DNA of 64,000 nt, taken from Malikia sp. Lineage in GTDB: Bacteria; Pseudomonadota; Gammaproteobacteria; Burkholderiales; Burkholderiaceae_C. This document shows, piece by piece, positions 47,141-56,590 of this stretch. Below the pieces are notes generated by a model. The model saw nothing but the letters and a program-made list of their open reading frames with translations. It did no database searches and was not told where the DNA came from. A program made the translations under genes and the position numbers. The stretch is taken from assembly GCF_028687635.1 (NCBI RefSeq), contig NZ_JAQTZS010000010.1, positions 1 through 64,000 on the forward strand. Direction: 5' to 3'. Each line of letters begins with the position of its first letter. Position 1 is the first letter of the stretch.

Positions 47141-49228
47141 ATGCCCAGTCCGAACCGCCGCTTCTTCGTCACCACCGCCCTGCCCTACGCCAACGGCAAC
47201 TTCCACATCGGCCACATCATGGAATACATCCAGGCCGATATCTGGGTCCGCCTGCGCCGCCTGCAGGGCCACGAGGTGCATTTCGTCGGCGCCGACGACG
47301 CGCATGGCGCGCCGATCATGATCGCGGCCGAGAAGGCCGGCATCACGCCGCAAGCTTTCGTCGCCAACATCGCGGCCGGCCGCGCCCAGTACCTCGACGG
47401 CTTCAACGTCAGGTTCGACCACTGGAGCTCGACCGACAGCCCCGAGAACCACGAACTGGCGCAGCAGATCTACCGCGACCTGAAGGCCAATGGCCTGATC
47501 TCGACCAAGACCATCGAGCAGTTCTTCGACCCCGAGAAGGGCATGTTCCTGCCGGATCGCTTCATCAAGGGCGAATGCCCCAAGTGCGGCGCCAAGGACC
47601 AGTACGGCGACAGCTGCGAGAGCTGCGGCGCCGTCTACGCGCCGACCGAGCTCAAGAGCCCCTACTCGGCGCTGTCGGGCGCCACGCCGGTGCTGCGCAG
47701 CTCGGAGCATTACTTCTTCAAGCTGAGCGACCCGCGCTGCATCGATTTCCTGGAGAACTGGACCGCCGAGGCCGGCCACCTGCAGCCCGAGGTGCTCAAC
47801 AAGATCAAGGAATGGTTCCGCAAGGAAGAGGACGAGCACGGCAACCTGGTCGGCGGCCTGGGTGACTGGGACATCAGCCGCGACGCGCCCTACTTCGGCA
47901 TCGAGATTCCCGACCTGCCCGAGGGTTCGCCGCGCAAGTATTTCTACGTCTGGCTCGACGCGCCAATCGGCTACCTGGCCTCGCTCAAGAACTATCTGGG
48001 CCGGATCGGCGTCGATTACGACCGCTACATCGCCGACCCGGCGGTCGAACAGGTGCACTTCATCGGCAAGGACATCACCTACTTCCACACCCTGTTCTGG
48101 CCCGCGATGCTGCATTTCAGCGGCCGCAAGACGCCGAGCCAGATCAACGTGCACGGCTTCATCACCGTCAACGGCGGCGAGAAGATGAGCAAGAGCCGTG
48201 GCACCGGCATCGACCCGCTCAAATACCTCAAGCTGGGCATGAACCCCGAGTGGCTGCGCTACTACCTGGCCGCCAAGCTCAACAGCCGCAACGAGGACGT
48301 CGACTTCAACCCGGACGACTTCGCGGCCCGCGTCAACTCGGACCTGGTCGGCAAGTACATCAACATCGCCAGTCGCGCGGCCGGCTTCCTGTCCAAGCGC
48401 TTCGGCGGCCAGCTGGCTGCCGTCTCGCCCGATGGCGAGGCGCTGCTGGACCACCTGCAGACCGCCATTCCCGGCATCGTCGAGCTCTACGCCGAGCGCG
48501 AATACGGCAAGGCGATCCGCGAAGTGATGGCGCTGGCCGACCGCGTCAACGAGTTCGTCGACGCCAACAAGCCCTGGGAGCTCGCCAAGCAGCCAGGCAT
48601 GGAAGCCCGCCTGCAGGATGTCTGCACCACCTGCGTCGAGGCCTTCCGCGTGCTGACCGCGCTGCTGAAACCAGTGCTGCCGGCGCTGGCCGCCAACGTC
48701 GAGGCCTTCCTGCAATGCGCGCCGCTGGACTTCGACAACGCCGCGAGCCCGCTGGGCGCCGGCCATGTGATCGGCGTCTACCAGCACCTGATGCAGCGCG
48801 TCGACGTCAAGCTGCTCGAAGCGCTGTTCGAGCCGCCGGCCGCCCCCGAACCGGAACAGGTCATCCCCGGTGGCGAGGAGATCGCGCCGACCATCGGCAT
48901 CGACGACTTCGCCAAGGTCGACCTGCGCATCGCGCGGATCGAGAACTGCGAGCCGGTCGAGGGCTCGACCAAGCTGCTGCGCCTGACGCTCGACGTCGGC
49001 GAGGGCCGGATGCGTAACGTCTTCTCCGGCATTGCGAGCATGTACAGGCCCGAGGACCTGATCGGCAAGCTGACCGTGATGGTCGCCAACCTGGCGCCGC
49101 GCAAGATGAAGTTCGGCATCAGCGAGGGCATGGTGCTGGCCGCCAGCCACGCCGACGAGAAGGCGCAGCCCGGCATCCATGTGCTGCACCCCTGGCCGGG
49201 CGCGCAGCCGGGCATGCGGATACACTGA
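47141..49228 (+). CDS. metG: Methionyl-tRNA synthetase
   Basis: Charges tRNA-Met and initiator tRNA. The 695-aa protein has the class I signature NFHIGHIME, a zinc knuckle ([18 protein letters not shown]), KMSKS ([13 protein letters not shown]), an anticodon-binding helical domain, and a C-terminal EMAP/Trbp111 tRNA-binding dimerisation domain ([22 protein letters not shown]). The 146-bp gap to apbC holds the divergent promoters. Confidence 0.97.
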   Translation: MPSPNRRFFVTTALPYANGNFHIGHIMEYIQADIWVRLRRLQGHEVHFVGADDAHGAPIMIAAEKAGITPQAFVANIAAGRAQYLDGFNVRFDHWSSTDSPENHELAQQIYRDLKANGLISTKTIEQFFDPEKGMFLPDRFIKGECPKCGAKDQYGDSCESCGAVYAPTELKSPYSALSGATPVLRSSEHYFFKLSDPRCIDFLENWTAEAGHLQPEVLNKIKEWFRKEEDEHGNLVGGLGDWDISRDAPYFGIEIPDLPEGSPRKYFYVWLDAPIGYLASLKNYLGRIGVDYDRYIADPAVEQVHFIGKDITYFHTLFWPAMLHFSGRKTPSQINVHGFITVNGGEKMSKSRGTGIDPLKYLKLGMNPEWLRYYLAAKLNSRNEDVDFNPDDFAARVNSDLVGKYINIASRAAGFLSKRFGGQLAAVSPDGEALLDHLQTAIPGIVELYAEREYGKAIREVMALADRVNEFVDANKPWELAKQPGMEARLQDVCTTCVEAFRVLTALLKPVLPALAANVEAFLQCAPLDFDNAASPLGAGHVIGVYQHLMQRVDVKLLEALFEPPAAPEPEQVIPGGEEIAPTIGIDDFAKVDLRIARIENCEPVEGSTKLLRLTLDVGEGRMRNVFSGIASMYRPEDLIGKLTVMVANLAPRKMKFGISEGMVLAASHADEKAQPGIHVLHPWPGAQPGMRIH

Positions 49229-49278
49229 GTAAAACCCCCGAGTGACCCCGGAAGCTGCAGGGTTTACAGTAAAGGGGT

Positions 49279-50916
49279 ATGCACCTGCCGCCGCTTGCCC
49301 GCTTCCGCCCCCGACTGCTCGCTGACCTGCGCGGCTATGACCGCGCCCGACTGGCGCAAGACGCTGGCGCCGGCCTGACGGTCGCCATAGTCGCCTTGCC
49401 GCTGGCGATGGCGTTCGCGATTGCCTCCGGCCTCAAGCCCGAGGCCGGGCTCTGGACCGCGATCATCGGCGGCCTGCTGGTGTCGCTGCTGGGCGGCAGC
49501 TCGGTGCAGATCGGCGGCCCGGCCGGCGCCTTCATCGTCATCGTCTACGGCATCGTCGAGCGCCATGGCCTGGGCAGCCTGCTGATCTCCACCGCGGCCG
49601 CCGGAGTGCTGCTGTTCCTGATGGGCCTGCTCAAGCTGGGCAATCTGGTGCGCTATGTGCCGGTCAGCCTGGTGATCGGCTTCACCAACGGCATCGCGGT
49701 GCTGATCGCGCTGTCGCAGCTGCGCGACCTGCTCGGCCTCAAGATCGACAAGATGCCAGCCGACTTCTTCAGCCAGATCGGCACCCTCTGGCGCCATCTT
49801 GACAGCCTCAACCCCTATGCCTTGGGACTCGGGGTGCTCTGCGTGCTGGGACTGTTCGTCTGGCCACGGATCTGGGCCGGCGACTCGGCCTTTCGCCAGC
49901 AGCTTGACCGGCTGCAGGGCGCCAGCGCGCTGCGCGCGACCTCGCGCCTGCCGGCCCCGATCGTGGCGCTGGTCACGCTCACGCTGCTGGCCTGGCTGCT
50001 CAAGCTGCCGGTCGAGACCATAGGCTCGCGCTTCGGTGGCATCCCGCAGGGCCTGCCTGCGCTGGCCCTGCCCGACTTCAGCTGGACCAGCGTCAAGCAG
50101 CTGGTCACGCCAACGCTGACGATTGCCGCCCTGGGCGCGATCGAGTCGCTGCTGTGCGCGCGCGTCGCCGACCAGATGCGCCCGGGCGCCAAGCATGACC
50201 CGAACCAGGAGCTGATGGCGCAGGGCGTGGCCAACTTCGCGGTGCCCTTCTTCGGCGGCATGCCGGTGACCGGCACCATCGCGCGCACCGTCACCAACAT
50301 CCGCGCCGGCGCCGCCTCGCCGGTGGCCGGCATGGTGCATGCGCTCTCGCTGGCGCTGGTCGTGCTGCTGGCCGCGCCGCTGGCCAGCCATGTGCCGCTG
50401 GCGGTGCTGGCCGGCGTGCTGCTGTTCGTGGCCTGGAACATGGGCGAGTGGCGCGAGTTCGCGCGCCTCAGGCAGTTCAGCCGGCATTACCGGCTGCTGC
50501 TGGTCTCGACCTTCCTGGTCACCGTGGTGTTCGACCTCACGCTGGCGGTCGAGCTCGGCCTGGTGCTGGCCTGCCTGCTGTTCGTGCGGCGCCAGGGCAG
50601 CCTGTTCAGCGCCGAGCTGGTCTCGCGCACCGAGCGGCTGCTGAGCTACCAGCTCTACGGCTCGCTGTTCTTTGGCGCCGTGACCAAGATCGACCCGATC
50701 CTGGCCGCAGTCGAAGCGGGCCCGGACCAGCTTGATGTGAGCCTGGACGCCACAAGGCTGGTCGCGCTCGACACCACCGGCATCGACGCGCTGGAGCAGC
50801 TGGTCGAGGCGCTGGAGCGGCGCGGCGGCCGGCTCGACATCCGGCACCTCAACGAGCAGCCGCGCGATCTGCTGCTCAGATCCGGCCTGGCGGCCAGGCT
50901 GCGCACCTGCAGCTGA
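49279..50916 (+). CDS. SulP-family anion transporter with STAS domain
   Basis: Inner-membrane anion transporter of the SLC26/SulP family, 545 aa. The N-terminal half shows the family pattern AGLTVAIVALPLAMAFAIASGLKPEAGL, GGSSVQIGGPAGAF and FTNGIAVLIALSQL; about 10-12 hydrophobic segments run to about residue 420. A C-terminal STAS domain follows (VALDTTGIDALEQLVEAL). Substrate could be sulfate, bicarbonate or another anion; nothing nearby decides. Confidence 0.9.
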   Translation: MHLPPLARFRPRLLADLRGYDRARLAQDAGAGLTVAIVALPLAMAFAIASGLKPEAGLWTAIIGGLLVSLLGGSSVQIGGPAGAFIVIVYGIVERHGLGSLLISTAAAGVLLFLMGLLKLGNLVRYVPVSLVIGFTNGIAVLIALSQLRDLLGLKIDKMPADFFSQIGTLWRHLDSLNPYALGLGVLCVLGLFVWPRIWAGDSAFRQQLDRLQGASALRATSRLPAPIVALVTLTLLAWLLKLPVETIGSRFGGIPQGLPALALPDFSWTSVKQLVTPTLTIAALGAIESLLCARVADQMRPGAKHDPNQELMAQGVANFAVPFFGGMPVTGTIARTVTNIRAGAASPVAGMVHALSLALVVLLAAPLASHVPLAVLAGVLLFVAWNMGEWREFARLRQFSRHYRLLLVSTFLVTVVFDLTLAVELGLVLACLLFVRRQGSLFSAELVSRTERLLSYQLYGSLFFGAVTKIDPILAAVEAGPDQLDVSLDATRLVALDTTGIDALEQLVEALERRGGRLDIRHLNEQPRDLLLRSGLAARLRTCS

Positions 50917-50985
50917 AATACGGGCTGGCCTGTTGAGCGGGCTGCTGGGTAAAATCAGCAGCTTTAACCGTGGTGCCATACTGAC

Positions 50986-51198
50986 ATGAGCCTCTTCGCA
51001 CGCCCCCACTACACTTCCGACGCCACGCAGTTCATCGAATCGCTCAAGGCCAAGCGGCCCGAGCTCGACGCGCAACAGCGCGAAGGCCGCGCCCTGCTGT
51101 GGGAGCAGAGCGTGGACCGCGACTGGAACGCCGACGCCAACGAAGGCCGCGTCCAGCAGCAACCCTACGTCTACCAGACCGAACCCACGCTGCGCTGA
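50986..51198 (+). CDS. DUF3460 family protein (70 aa)
   Basis: A short protein of the betaproteobacterial DUF3460 family: MSLFARPHYTSDATQFIESLK at the start and ALLWEQSVDRDWNADANEG in the middle. It sits 18 bp before scpA, as is common in Burkholderiales. No transmembrane segment or cofactor motif; function unknown. Confidence 0.88.
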   Translation: MSLFARPHYTSDATQFIESLKAKRPELDAQQREGRALLWEQSVDRDWNADANEGRVQQQPYVYQTEPTLR

Positions 51199-51216
51199 AC
51201 TCCGGCGCGGGCCTGA

Positions 51217-52065
51217 ATGAACCACACGCCCACCCTGGACGACGCACTGCCCGCTAGCCTGGCCGGCCTGCCCGAGCCAATCGACCCGGTGGCGTTCGCA
51301 CGCCTGTACGGCGAGCCGCTGTTCGCGCTGCCGACCGACCTCTACATCCCGCCCGATGCGCTCGAGGTCTTCCTGGACGCCTTCGAAGGCCCGCTCGATC
51401 TGCTGCTGTACCTGATCCGCAGGCAGAACTTCAACATCCTCGACATCCCGATGGCCGAGCTCACGCGCCAGTACCTCGGCTACGTCGAGCAGGTGCGCGC
51501 GCGCAACCTCGAGCTGGCCGGCGAGTACCTGCTGATGGCCGCCATGCTGATCGAGATCAAGTCGCGCATGCTGCTGCCCCAGCGCCAGGCGGCCGAGGGC
51601 GAGGAAGCCGGGGACCCGCGCGCCGAACTGGTGCGCCGCCTGCTCGAATACGAGCAGATCAAGCTGGCCTCGCGCCAGCTGGCCGAGGCACCACAACTCG
51701 GGCGCGACTTCCTGGCGGCCTGCGTCCACGTCGAGCAGGCGCTCGACCTCCAGCTGCCCGATGTGGATGGCGCCGAGCTGCAGCAGGCCTGGCGCGACAT
51801 CCTGCGCCGCGCCAAGCTGGTGCAGCACCACAAGATCAGCCGCGAGGCGCTTTCGGTGCGCGAGCACATGAGCCTGGTGCTGCGCCGACTGCAGGGCCGG
51901 CGCTTCGTCGAGTTCGCCGAGCTGTTCGAGCTGGCCAAGGGCGTGCCGGTGCTGGTCGTGACCTTCATCGCGATGCTCGAGCTGGCCAAGGAAACCCTGA
52001 TCGAGATCACCCAGGCCGAGGCCTTCGCTCCCATCTATGTCCGGCTGGCCTATACGCCAGCCTGA
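51217..52065 (+). CDS. scpA: Segregation and condensation protein A
   Basis: Kleisin subunit of the SMC-ScpAB condensin, bridging SMC heads in chromosome folding. A 282-aa protein with the family core DAFEGPLDLLLYLIRRQNFNILDIPMAELTRQYL, MLIEIKSRMLLP, and a C-terminal winged helix (FIAMLELAKETLIEITQAEAFAPIYV). Upstream neighbour DUF3460; downstream nadB at 11 bp. Confidence 0.95.
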   Translation: MNHTPTLDDALPASLAGLPEPIDPVAFARLYGEPLFALPTDLYIPPDALEVFLDAFEGPLDLLLYLIRRQNFNILDIPMAELTRQYLGYVEQVRARNLELAGEYLLMAAMLIEIKSRMLLPQRQAAEGEEAGDPRAELVRRLLEYEQIKLASRQLAEAPQLGRDFLAACVHVEQALDLQLPDVDGAELQQAWRDILRRAKLVQHHKISREALSVREHMSLVLRRLQGRRFVEFAELFELAKGVPVLVVTFIAMLELAKETLIEITQAEAFAPIYVRLAYTPA

Positions 52066-52076
52066 AGCTTTGCACC

Positions 52077-53693
52077 ATGAACACCACCCAATCCCAGTCC
52101 TGCGCCACCACTCGCCGCTTCGACGTCGTCATCGTCGGCAGCGGCCTGGCCGGCCTGAGCACCGCGCTGCTGCTGCCCAGCCATCTGCAGGTGGCCATCC
52201 TGACCAAGCGCACCATCGCGGACGGCTCCAGCGGCTGGGCCCAGGGCGGCATCGCCGCCGTGCTGGCCGAGGACGACAGCTTCGAGGCCCATGTGCAGGA
52301 CACCTTCGTCGCTGGCGCCGGCCTGTGCGACGAGGCCGCGACCCGCTTCACGGTCGAACACGCGCCCGAGGCGATCGCCTGGCTGCGCGAGATGGGCACC
52401 CAGTTCACCCAGCATGACGGCGAACTGCACCTGACGCGCGAGGGCGGCCACAGCCACCGCCGCATCGTGCACGCGGCCGACGCCACCGGCGCCGCCGTCC
52501 AGCACACGCTGATCGACCGCGTGCGGCTGGCGCCCAATGTGCAGGTGTTCGAGAGCCATGTGCTGGCCGACCTGATCCTGAGCGACAAGCATGCCGAGGG
52601 CGGTACGGAGGACGAACGCCGCTGCCTGGGTGCCTACGCCTTCAACGAGGACACCGACGAGGTCGAGGCCTTCGTGGCGCCGCACACCGTGCTGTGCACC
52701 GGCGGCGCGGGCAAGGTCTACCTCTACACCTCCAACCCCGACACCGCGACCGGCGACGGCATCGCGGCGGCCTGGCGCGCTGGCTGCCGGGTCGGCAACA
52801 TGGAATTCATCCAGTTCCACCCGACCTGCCTGTATCACCCCGATGCCAAGAGCTTCCTGATCAGCGAGGCGGTACGCGGCGAGGGCGGCCTGCTCAAGCT
52901 GCCGGAATCGCTCGGGGGCACCCGCTTCATGCCGGCGCACGACGAACGCGCCGAGCTCGCGCCGCGCGACGTGGTGGCGCGCGCGATCGACTTCGAGATG
53001 AAGAAGCACGGCCTGGACTGCGTCTACCTCGACATCTCGCACCAGAGCCCGGAATTCCTGCGCGAGCATTTCCCCAACATCCTGGCGCGCTGCGCCGAGC
53101 TCGGCATCGACATCACGAAGGAGCCGATTCCGGTCGTGCCGGCCGCGCACTACACCTGCGGCGGCGTGATCACCGACCTGAAGGCACGCACCGACCTGGC
53201 CGGCCTGTACGTGGTGGGCGAGGCCAGCTGCACCGGCCTGCACGGCGCCAACCGGCTGGCCAGCAACTCGCTGCTCGAGTGCATGGTGTTCGCGCGCGCG
53301 GCGGTGGCCGACATGGCGGCGCAGGCCGTGGCCGACATCCCGGCCATCAAGCCCTGGGACGACAGCCGCGTGATCGACGCCGACGAGCAGGTCGTGCTGT
53401 CGCACAACTGGGACGAGCTGCGCCGCTTCATGTGGGACTATGTCGGCATCGTGCGCACCGACAAACGGCTGGAGCGCGCGGCGCACCGGATCGCGCTGCT
53501 GCAATCCGAGATCCGCGAGTTCTACACCCACTACCATGTCACGCGCGACCTGTTGGAGCTGCGCAACCTGCTGCAGGTGGCCGACCTGATTGTGCGCTCG
53601 GCGCAGGGCCGCAAGGAAAGCCGCGGCCTGCACTTCAGCCGCGACTACCCCGGGCTGCTGGCCGAGGCGGGGCCGACGGTGCTGGTGCCCTGA
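52077..53693 (+). CDS. nadB: L-aspartate oxidase
   Basis: FAD enzyme that oxidises aspartate to iminoaspartate, the first step of de novo NAD synthesis. A 538-aa protein with FAD site VIVGSGLAGLSTALLL, active-site region GREGGHSHRRIVHAADATG-like (EGGHSHRRIVHAADATG), GEASCTGLHGANRLASNSLLEC, and a helical C-terminal domain. nadA and nadC are not in the window. Confidence 0.96.
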   Translation: MNTTQSQSCATTRRFDVVIVGSGLAGLSTALLLPSHLQVAILTKRTIADGSSGWAQGGIAAVLAEDDSFEAHVQDTFVAGAGLCDEAATRFTVEHAPEAIAWLREMGTQFTQHDGELHLTREGGHSHRRIVHAADATGAAVQHTLIDRVRLAPNVQVFESHVLADLILSDKHAEGGTEDERRCLGAYAFNEDTDEVEAFVAPHTVLCTGGAGKVYLYTSNPDTATGDGIAAAWRAGCRVGNMEFIQFHPTCLYHPDAKSFLISEAVRGEGGLLKLPESLGGTRFMPAHDERAELAPRDVVARAIDFEMKKHGLDCVYLDISHQSPEFLREHFPNILARCAELGIDITKEPIPVVPAAHYTCGGVITDLKARTDLAGLYVVGEASCTGLHGANRLASNSLLECMVFARAAVADMAAQAVADIPAIKPWDDSRVIDADEQVVLSHNWDELRRFMWDYVGIVRTDKRLERAAHRIALLQSEIREFYTHYHVTRDLLELRNLLQVADLIVRSAQGRKESRGLHFSRDYPGLLAEAGPTVLVP

Positions 53694-53713
53694 GCGGGCA
53701 ACCAAGGCGCCGA

Positions 53714-54031
53714 ATGAGGGATCTGGCCGCGAGCACCGGCTTGCCGGCAGATGCCGTGCAGGCGATACAGCAGGTGCTGGCCGCCTGCCCGGCGATCGGG
53801 CAGGCGGTGCTGTACGGCTCGCGCGCCAGGGGCAACTACAAACGGGGCTCCGACATCGACCTGACCCTCAAGGGCGATGCGCTGACCTATCGGGACCTGC
53901 TGCGGCTGATGGACGAACTCGACGACCTGCTGCTGCCCTACATGATCGACTTGTCGCTCTACGCCCAGATCGACAATCACGCATTGCGCGAGCACATCGA
54001 TCGGGTCGAGGTGGTGTTCTACGCGCGCTGA
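53714..54031 (+). CDS. MNT-type nucleotidyltransferase domain protein (105 aa)
   Basis: Minimal nucleotidyltransferase with GSRARGNYKRGSDIDLTLKG, the GSx(8)SDID metal-binding signature, and an acidic strand (LPYMIDLSLY). Family members usually act as antitoxins that modify a HEPN toxin partner; the HEPN gene normally lies directly adjacent, but here nadB is upstream and an AT-richer non-coding stretch is downstream. ATG at 53714 is 20 bp after the nadB stop; the track ORF is an overlong frame through nadB. An orphan or a remnant of a toxin-antitoxin pair. Confidence 0.85.
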   Translation: MRDLAASTGLPADAVQAIQQVLAACPAIGQAVLYGSRARGNYKRGSDIDLTLKGDALTYRDLLRLMDELDDLLLPYMIDLSLYAQIDNHALREHIDRVEVVFYAR

Positions 54032-54058
54032 AGATCTCCCACGATAAAATTTTATTTC

Positions 54059-54080
54059 GGAGATAATTTTAATAATCTCC
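54059..54080 (+). terminator. Inverted repeat after the nucleotidyltransferase gene
   Basis: GGAGAT / ATCTCC arms around an AT-rich loop, 28 bp past the stop. Could form a hairpin at the end of the nadB-MNT transcript; there is no clear T-run, so termination is uncertain. Confidence 0.35.
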
Positions 54081-54466
54081 ACGAGCCAGCTGGAACGCCT
54101 CTACCGGATCGTTAGCTCGACACAAAGCCGCTGGGAAATTGTTTGGCGACATCACCATCAAAGCCCGAGCCTGACCCCATCATCGGCGTGGTGAGCTACG
54201 GCTGGGTGCCGGTCCGATGAAATGGCGGCTGGTGACACGACTGCTTGCGCTACCCCAGGTGAAAGTTCATAACACGCTCTAGCTGACAGGGCACATTCAA
54301 CGTTTGAATTCAGCAGCCGCGAGAAGCGGCTCGCTGAAATCATCGCCTTATACACATCTCCGTAACATGTTGATTTTTATGATAACGCAGAAAATCCACA
54401 CATCAATAAAATCAATGACTTACAGAGTTGCGTATAACGAAATGCGCTGAAATGTGATGCTAGAGT
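54081..54466. other. Non-coding AT-richer stretch
   Basis: No gene with credible codon use on either strand. Base composition drops well below the surroundings from about 54280 on. It contains the first copy of a 35-bp direct repeat (54223-54257). Confidence 0.6.
54223..54257 (+). repeat. 35-bp direct repeat, copy 1
   Basis: Starts TGGCGGCTGGTGACACGACT and ends GCGCTACCCCA; identical to 54928-54962. The two copies bracket the AT-richer segment with the 91-aa ORF. Confidence 0.85.
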
Positions 54467-54742
54467 TTAGCGCGACCATTTCTGGCATGTACTTTGCTGC
54501 CCAAACATGTCAGGGCTTTTGCTATCGCTCCCTTTGAAACCAAGACCTTCACACACTACTTTTATTCTTTGCCCTAAAGATGAGTGAAGTTGAAGAAACG
54601 GAGTTTCAGTATTTTTTGCGGCCAAGGCATCAACATACCGGCGTTGATTCCGATGAGCCAGTTCTCTAATCACCAAGTGGGAATCAAATGGCTGACTCAG
54701 CGAGTTCACTACTTCCGTTATCGCGGCATCCCAATTTTTCAT
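54467..54742 (-). CDS. Hypothetical protein (91 aa)
   Basis: A small, well-behaved reading frame in the AT-richer segment: MKNWDAAITEVVNSLSQPFD, then ELAHRNQRRYVDALAAKN and SSLGQRIKVVCEGLGFKG. It looks like a compact helical, possibly winged-helix, protein with two cysteines near the end. AAGG lies about 9 bp before the ATG. It is flanked by two identical 35-bp repeats and differs in composition from its neighbours, suggesting transfer. No family recognised. Confidence 0.55.
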   Translation of the reverse strand: MKNWDAAITEVVNSLSQPFDSHLVIRELAHRNQRRYVDALAAKNTETPFLQLHSSLGQRIKVVCEGLGFKGSDSKSPDMFGQQSTCQKWSR

Positions 54743-54927
54743 TTGCTATTTACCTTGTTGGAAAAGTCTAACTTTGTTTTAGGGCGACTGCCCCTAGCCG
54801 AAACCTGCCTTACTGACAGCAGTCTATCCCTCACCCTAAGCATCTCGGCAGTGCGCACGCACGTCAAACCGTGTCGGATTGCCTCGATAGACGGAAATCC
54901 AGCACTGGACGTTTTCCGACAGCAAAG

Positions 54928-54962
54928 TGGCGGCTGGTGACACGACTGCTTGCGCTACCCCA
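54928..54962 (+). repeat. 35-bp direct repeat, copy 2
   Basis: Second identical copy of the repeat at 54223-54257, 705 bp downstream in the same orientation. Confidence 0.85.
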
Positions 54963-55016
54963 AGTTCAACGAACGGACCGACCTCCCCCAAAACCAGGAC
55001 GGTTCAAGAGGGCAAC

Positions 55017-55352
55017 TCAAGCGGCCGATGGATCGATGGGCTCGAAACGCGCCACACGCTTGAAAACCGAGCCTTTGACGGTCTGTTTTCTTTCCGAGGG
55101 CTTGTAGCCGTGATACCTGGCGAAGGCAGCCACTTGAGCCCCGGTGCGGCGCAGAAAAGGGTCAGACTCCTTCTTCGTCGCCGGACACAGCGCGCGGAGC
55201 TTGTCGGTCGGCAGGGTGGCTGCCGCGCCTTGGCCTGCTCGGATACTGACCAGCAACTCGTCTTCGTACTCCCCTATCAGCTCCCAGACGGCCTGGGACT
55301 GCGGAGTATTCGGATAACGCGAATTCTGGAACGGAAAAGGAGATTTCTTCAT
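55017..55352 (-). CDS. Hypothetical protein (111 aa)
   Basis: Frame MKKSPFPFQNSRYPNTPQSQ ... TLPTDKLRALCPATKKESDPFLRRTG ... ERKQTVKGSVFKRVARFEPI with GC-rich third positions, so probably coding. The track start (GTG at 55403) adds 17 residues; neither start has a strong ribosome site. It lies 187 bp downstream of the broken macrodomain-like gene on the same strand. No domain recognised. Confidence 0.55.
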   Translation of the reverse strand: MKKSPFPFQNSRYPNTPQSQAVWELIGEYEDELLVSIRAGQGAAATLPTDKLRALCPATKKESDPFLRRTGAQVAAFARYHGYKPSERKQTVKGSVFKRVARFEPIDPSAA

Positions 55353-56590
55353 GATTGACAAGGTTATTTCTTTCGACTGGTATGAGCGCATGAGGGACTG
55401 CACGGACTATCTGGACATCCGGAGGAAGCAGGCGGGCATGTCTCGTCTGCAAGAGCGCCGGAAGCGAGGCACCGACAGCGCCGGGCCGAACTTGCCGGTT
55501 CACGCCTTCCTCAGGAAATAAGGTGGGTCGATACGTTGCTCATGCCTCGCTAGCGGACGGGGTTTCGGGCTTGCGTTGGTAGCCCTTCTGGTCTTGTTCG
55601 TAGCGAGCGGCGAGTGCCTGCAGATCTTTCGGCACCTGCTGGTAACTGACCAGGTACACATCCAGCGCCTGGCCTCGTACCAGGTCGAGCGCCCGCTGCA
55701 TCGCGTCCATAATCCATTCGTACTCGTTGCCAAAGGCGCCGCCGCCCAGCCGCGTCAGGTAGACGCTGCGGTTGCCGCCCGGTCTGGCTGCATTAATCAC
55801 CCCGGCTAGCAGCGTGGCTTCATAAGCAGCTTCGAGCACCAGGCGCGCGAAGGGCTCCCACAACCAGGGCTTGCTGTCGCGGTTGTAGCTGATCGGCAAT
55901 GCCGAGCAGTAGGCCTGGCTCACCGTCTGGTCCTTCGGCGTGCCCCTCGCCGTCACTTCCACATCCCAATGAAGGCCGATGCGCAGACGCGCGCGCAACG
56001 CGTCAAGTTCAGCGGGGCTGGCGGCCCTGAGTGCTGTCTTGATGGTTTGCAGCGTGGCGGTGTCGGCCAAGGCGTAGCCGTTGCGCATCTTGATGCGGTC
56101 GCCACCCTTCAGGGTTGATCGCAGGTCGGCCAGGGTGTCGATCTGCCGCTCGCTGGTCTGGCCCAGCTGATTGCCGACCGGCGCGAAGTAGTTGCGGTAG
56201 ATGGTCCCGGCCCCCGCAGCGCGCGCACAGGCCGGCCCCTGGGTCGGGTCGTATTCGTAATCGGTCACGCCGTCTTCGGGTGTGAACTCGAAGTGCGTCA
56301 TCTCCAGCAGATTGAATTGCGAGGCGACCTGTACCAGCGCACCCGCCAGTTCGGGCCTGGTATGCAGCTGGTGGGCGTCGGCCGCGAGGTTGTGCACCCG
56401 CAGCCGGCCACGCGAGGTGGCCAGCACCGGGGCGGCGCGCTCGCGCAGTTCGGCTAGGCTGGGCGTCTCCAGCTGGCCGATCCGCCAGCTGCGGCCGTTG
56501 GCCAGCGAGCGCAGGCGATCGTCCTCGACGCAGAGCTGGGCACGGGTGGATTTGTAGTCGGTTTCTGCAAAGCCGGTCAGGTCTTTAAAC

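Noticed and set aside
50941-50962. GCTGCT...AGCAGC inverted repeat between sulP and DUF3460.
   Set aside because: Short stem, only three T after it; too weak to call a terminator.
49264-51867. 867-aa minus-strand ORF opposite sulP and scpA.
   Set aside because: Gln/Arg/His-rich shadow of GC-rich coding sequence.
54400-54460. GTTGCGTATAA-like sequence resembling a Xer/dif or attC core.
   Set aside because: Only one arm fits; the second arm and spacing do not match.
55351-55521. Plus-strand 56-codon frame with a strong AAGGAG site 8 bp before its ATG.
   Set aside because: The opposite strand has a better coding pattern (55017-55352) and shares the same CATG; the purine run is the reverse complement of its Lys-Lys-Ser codons, so the ribosome site is probably a coincidence.
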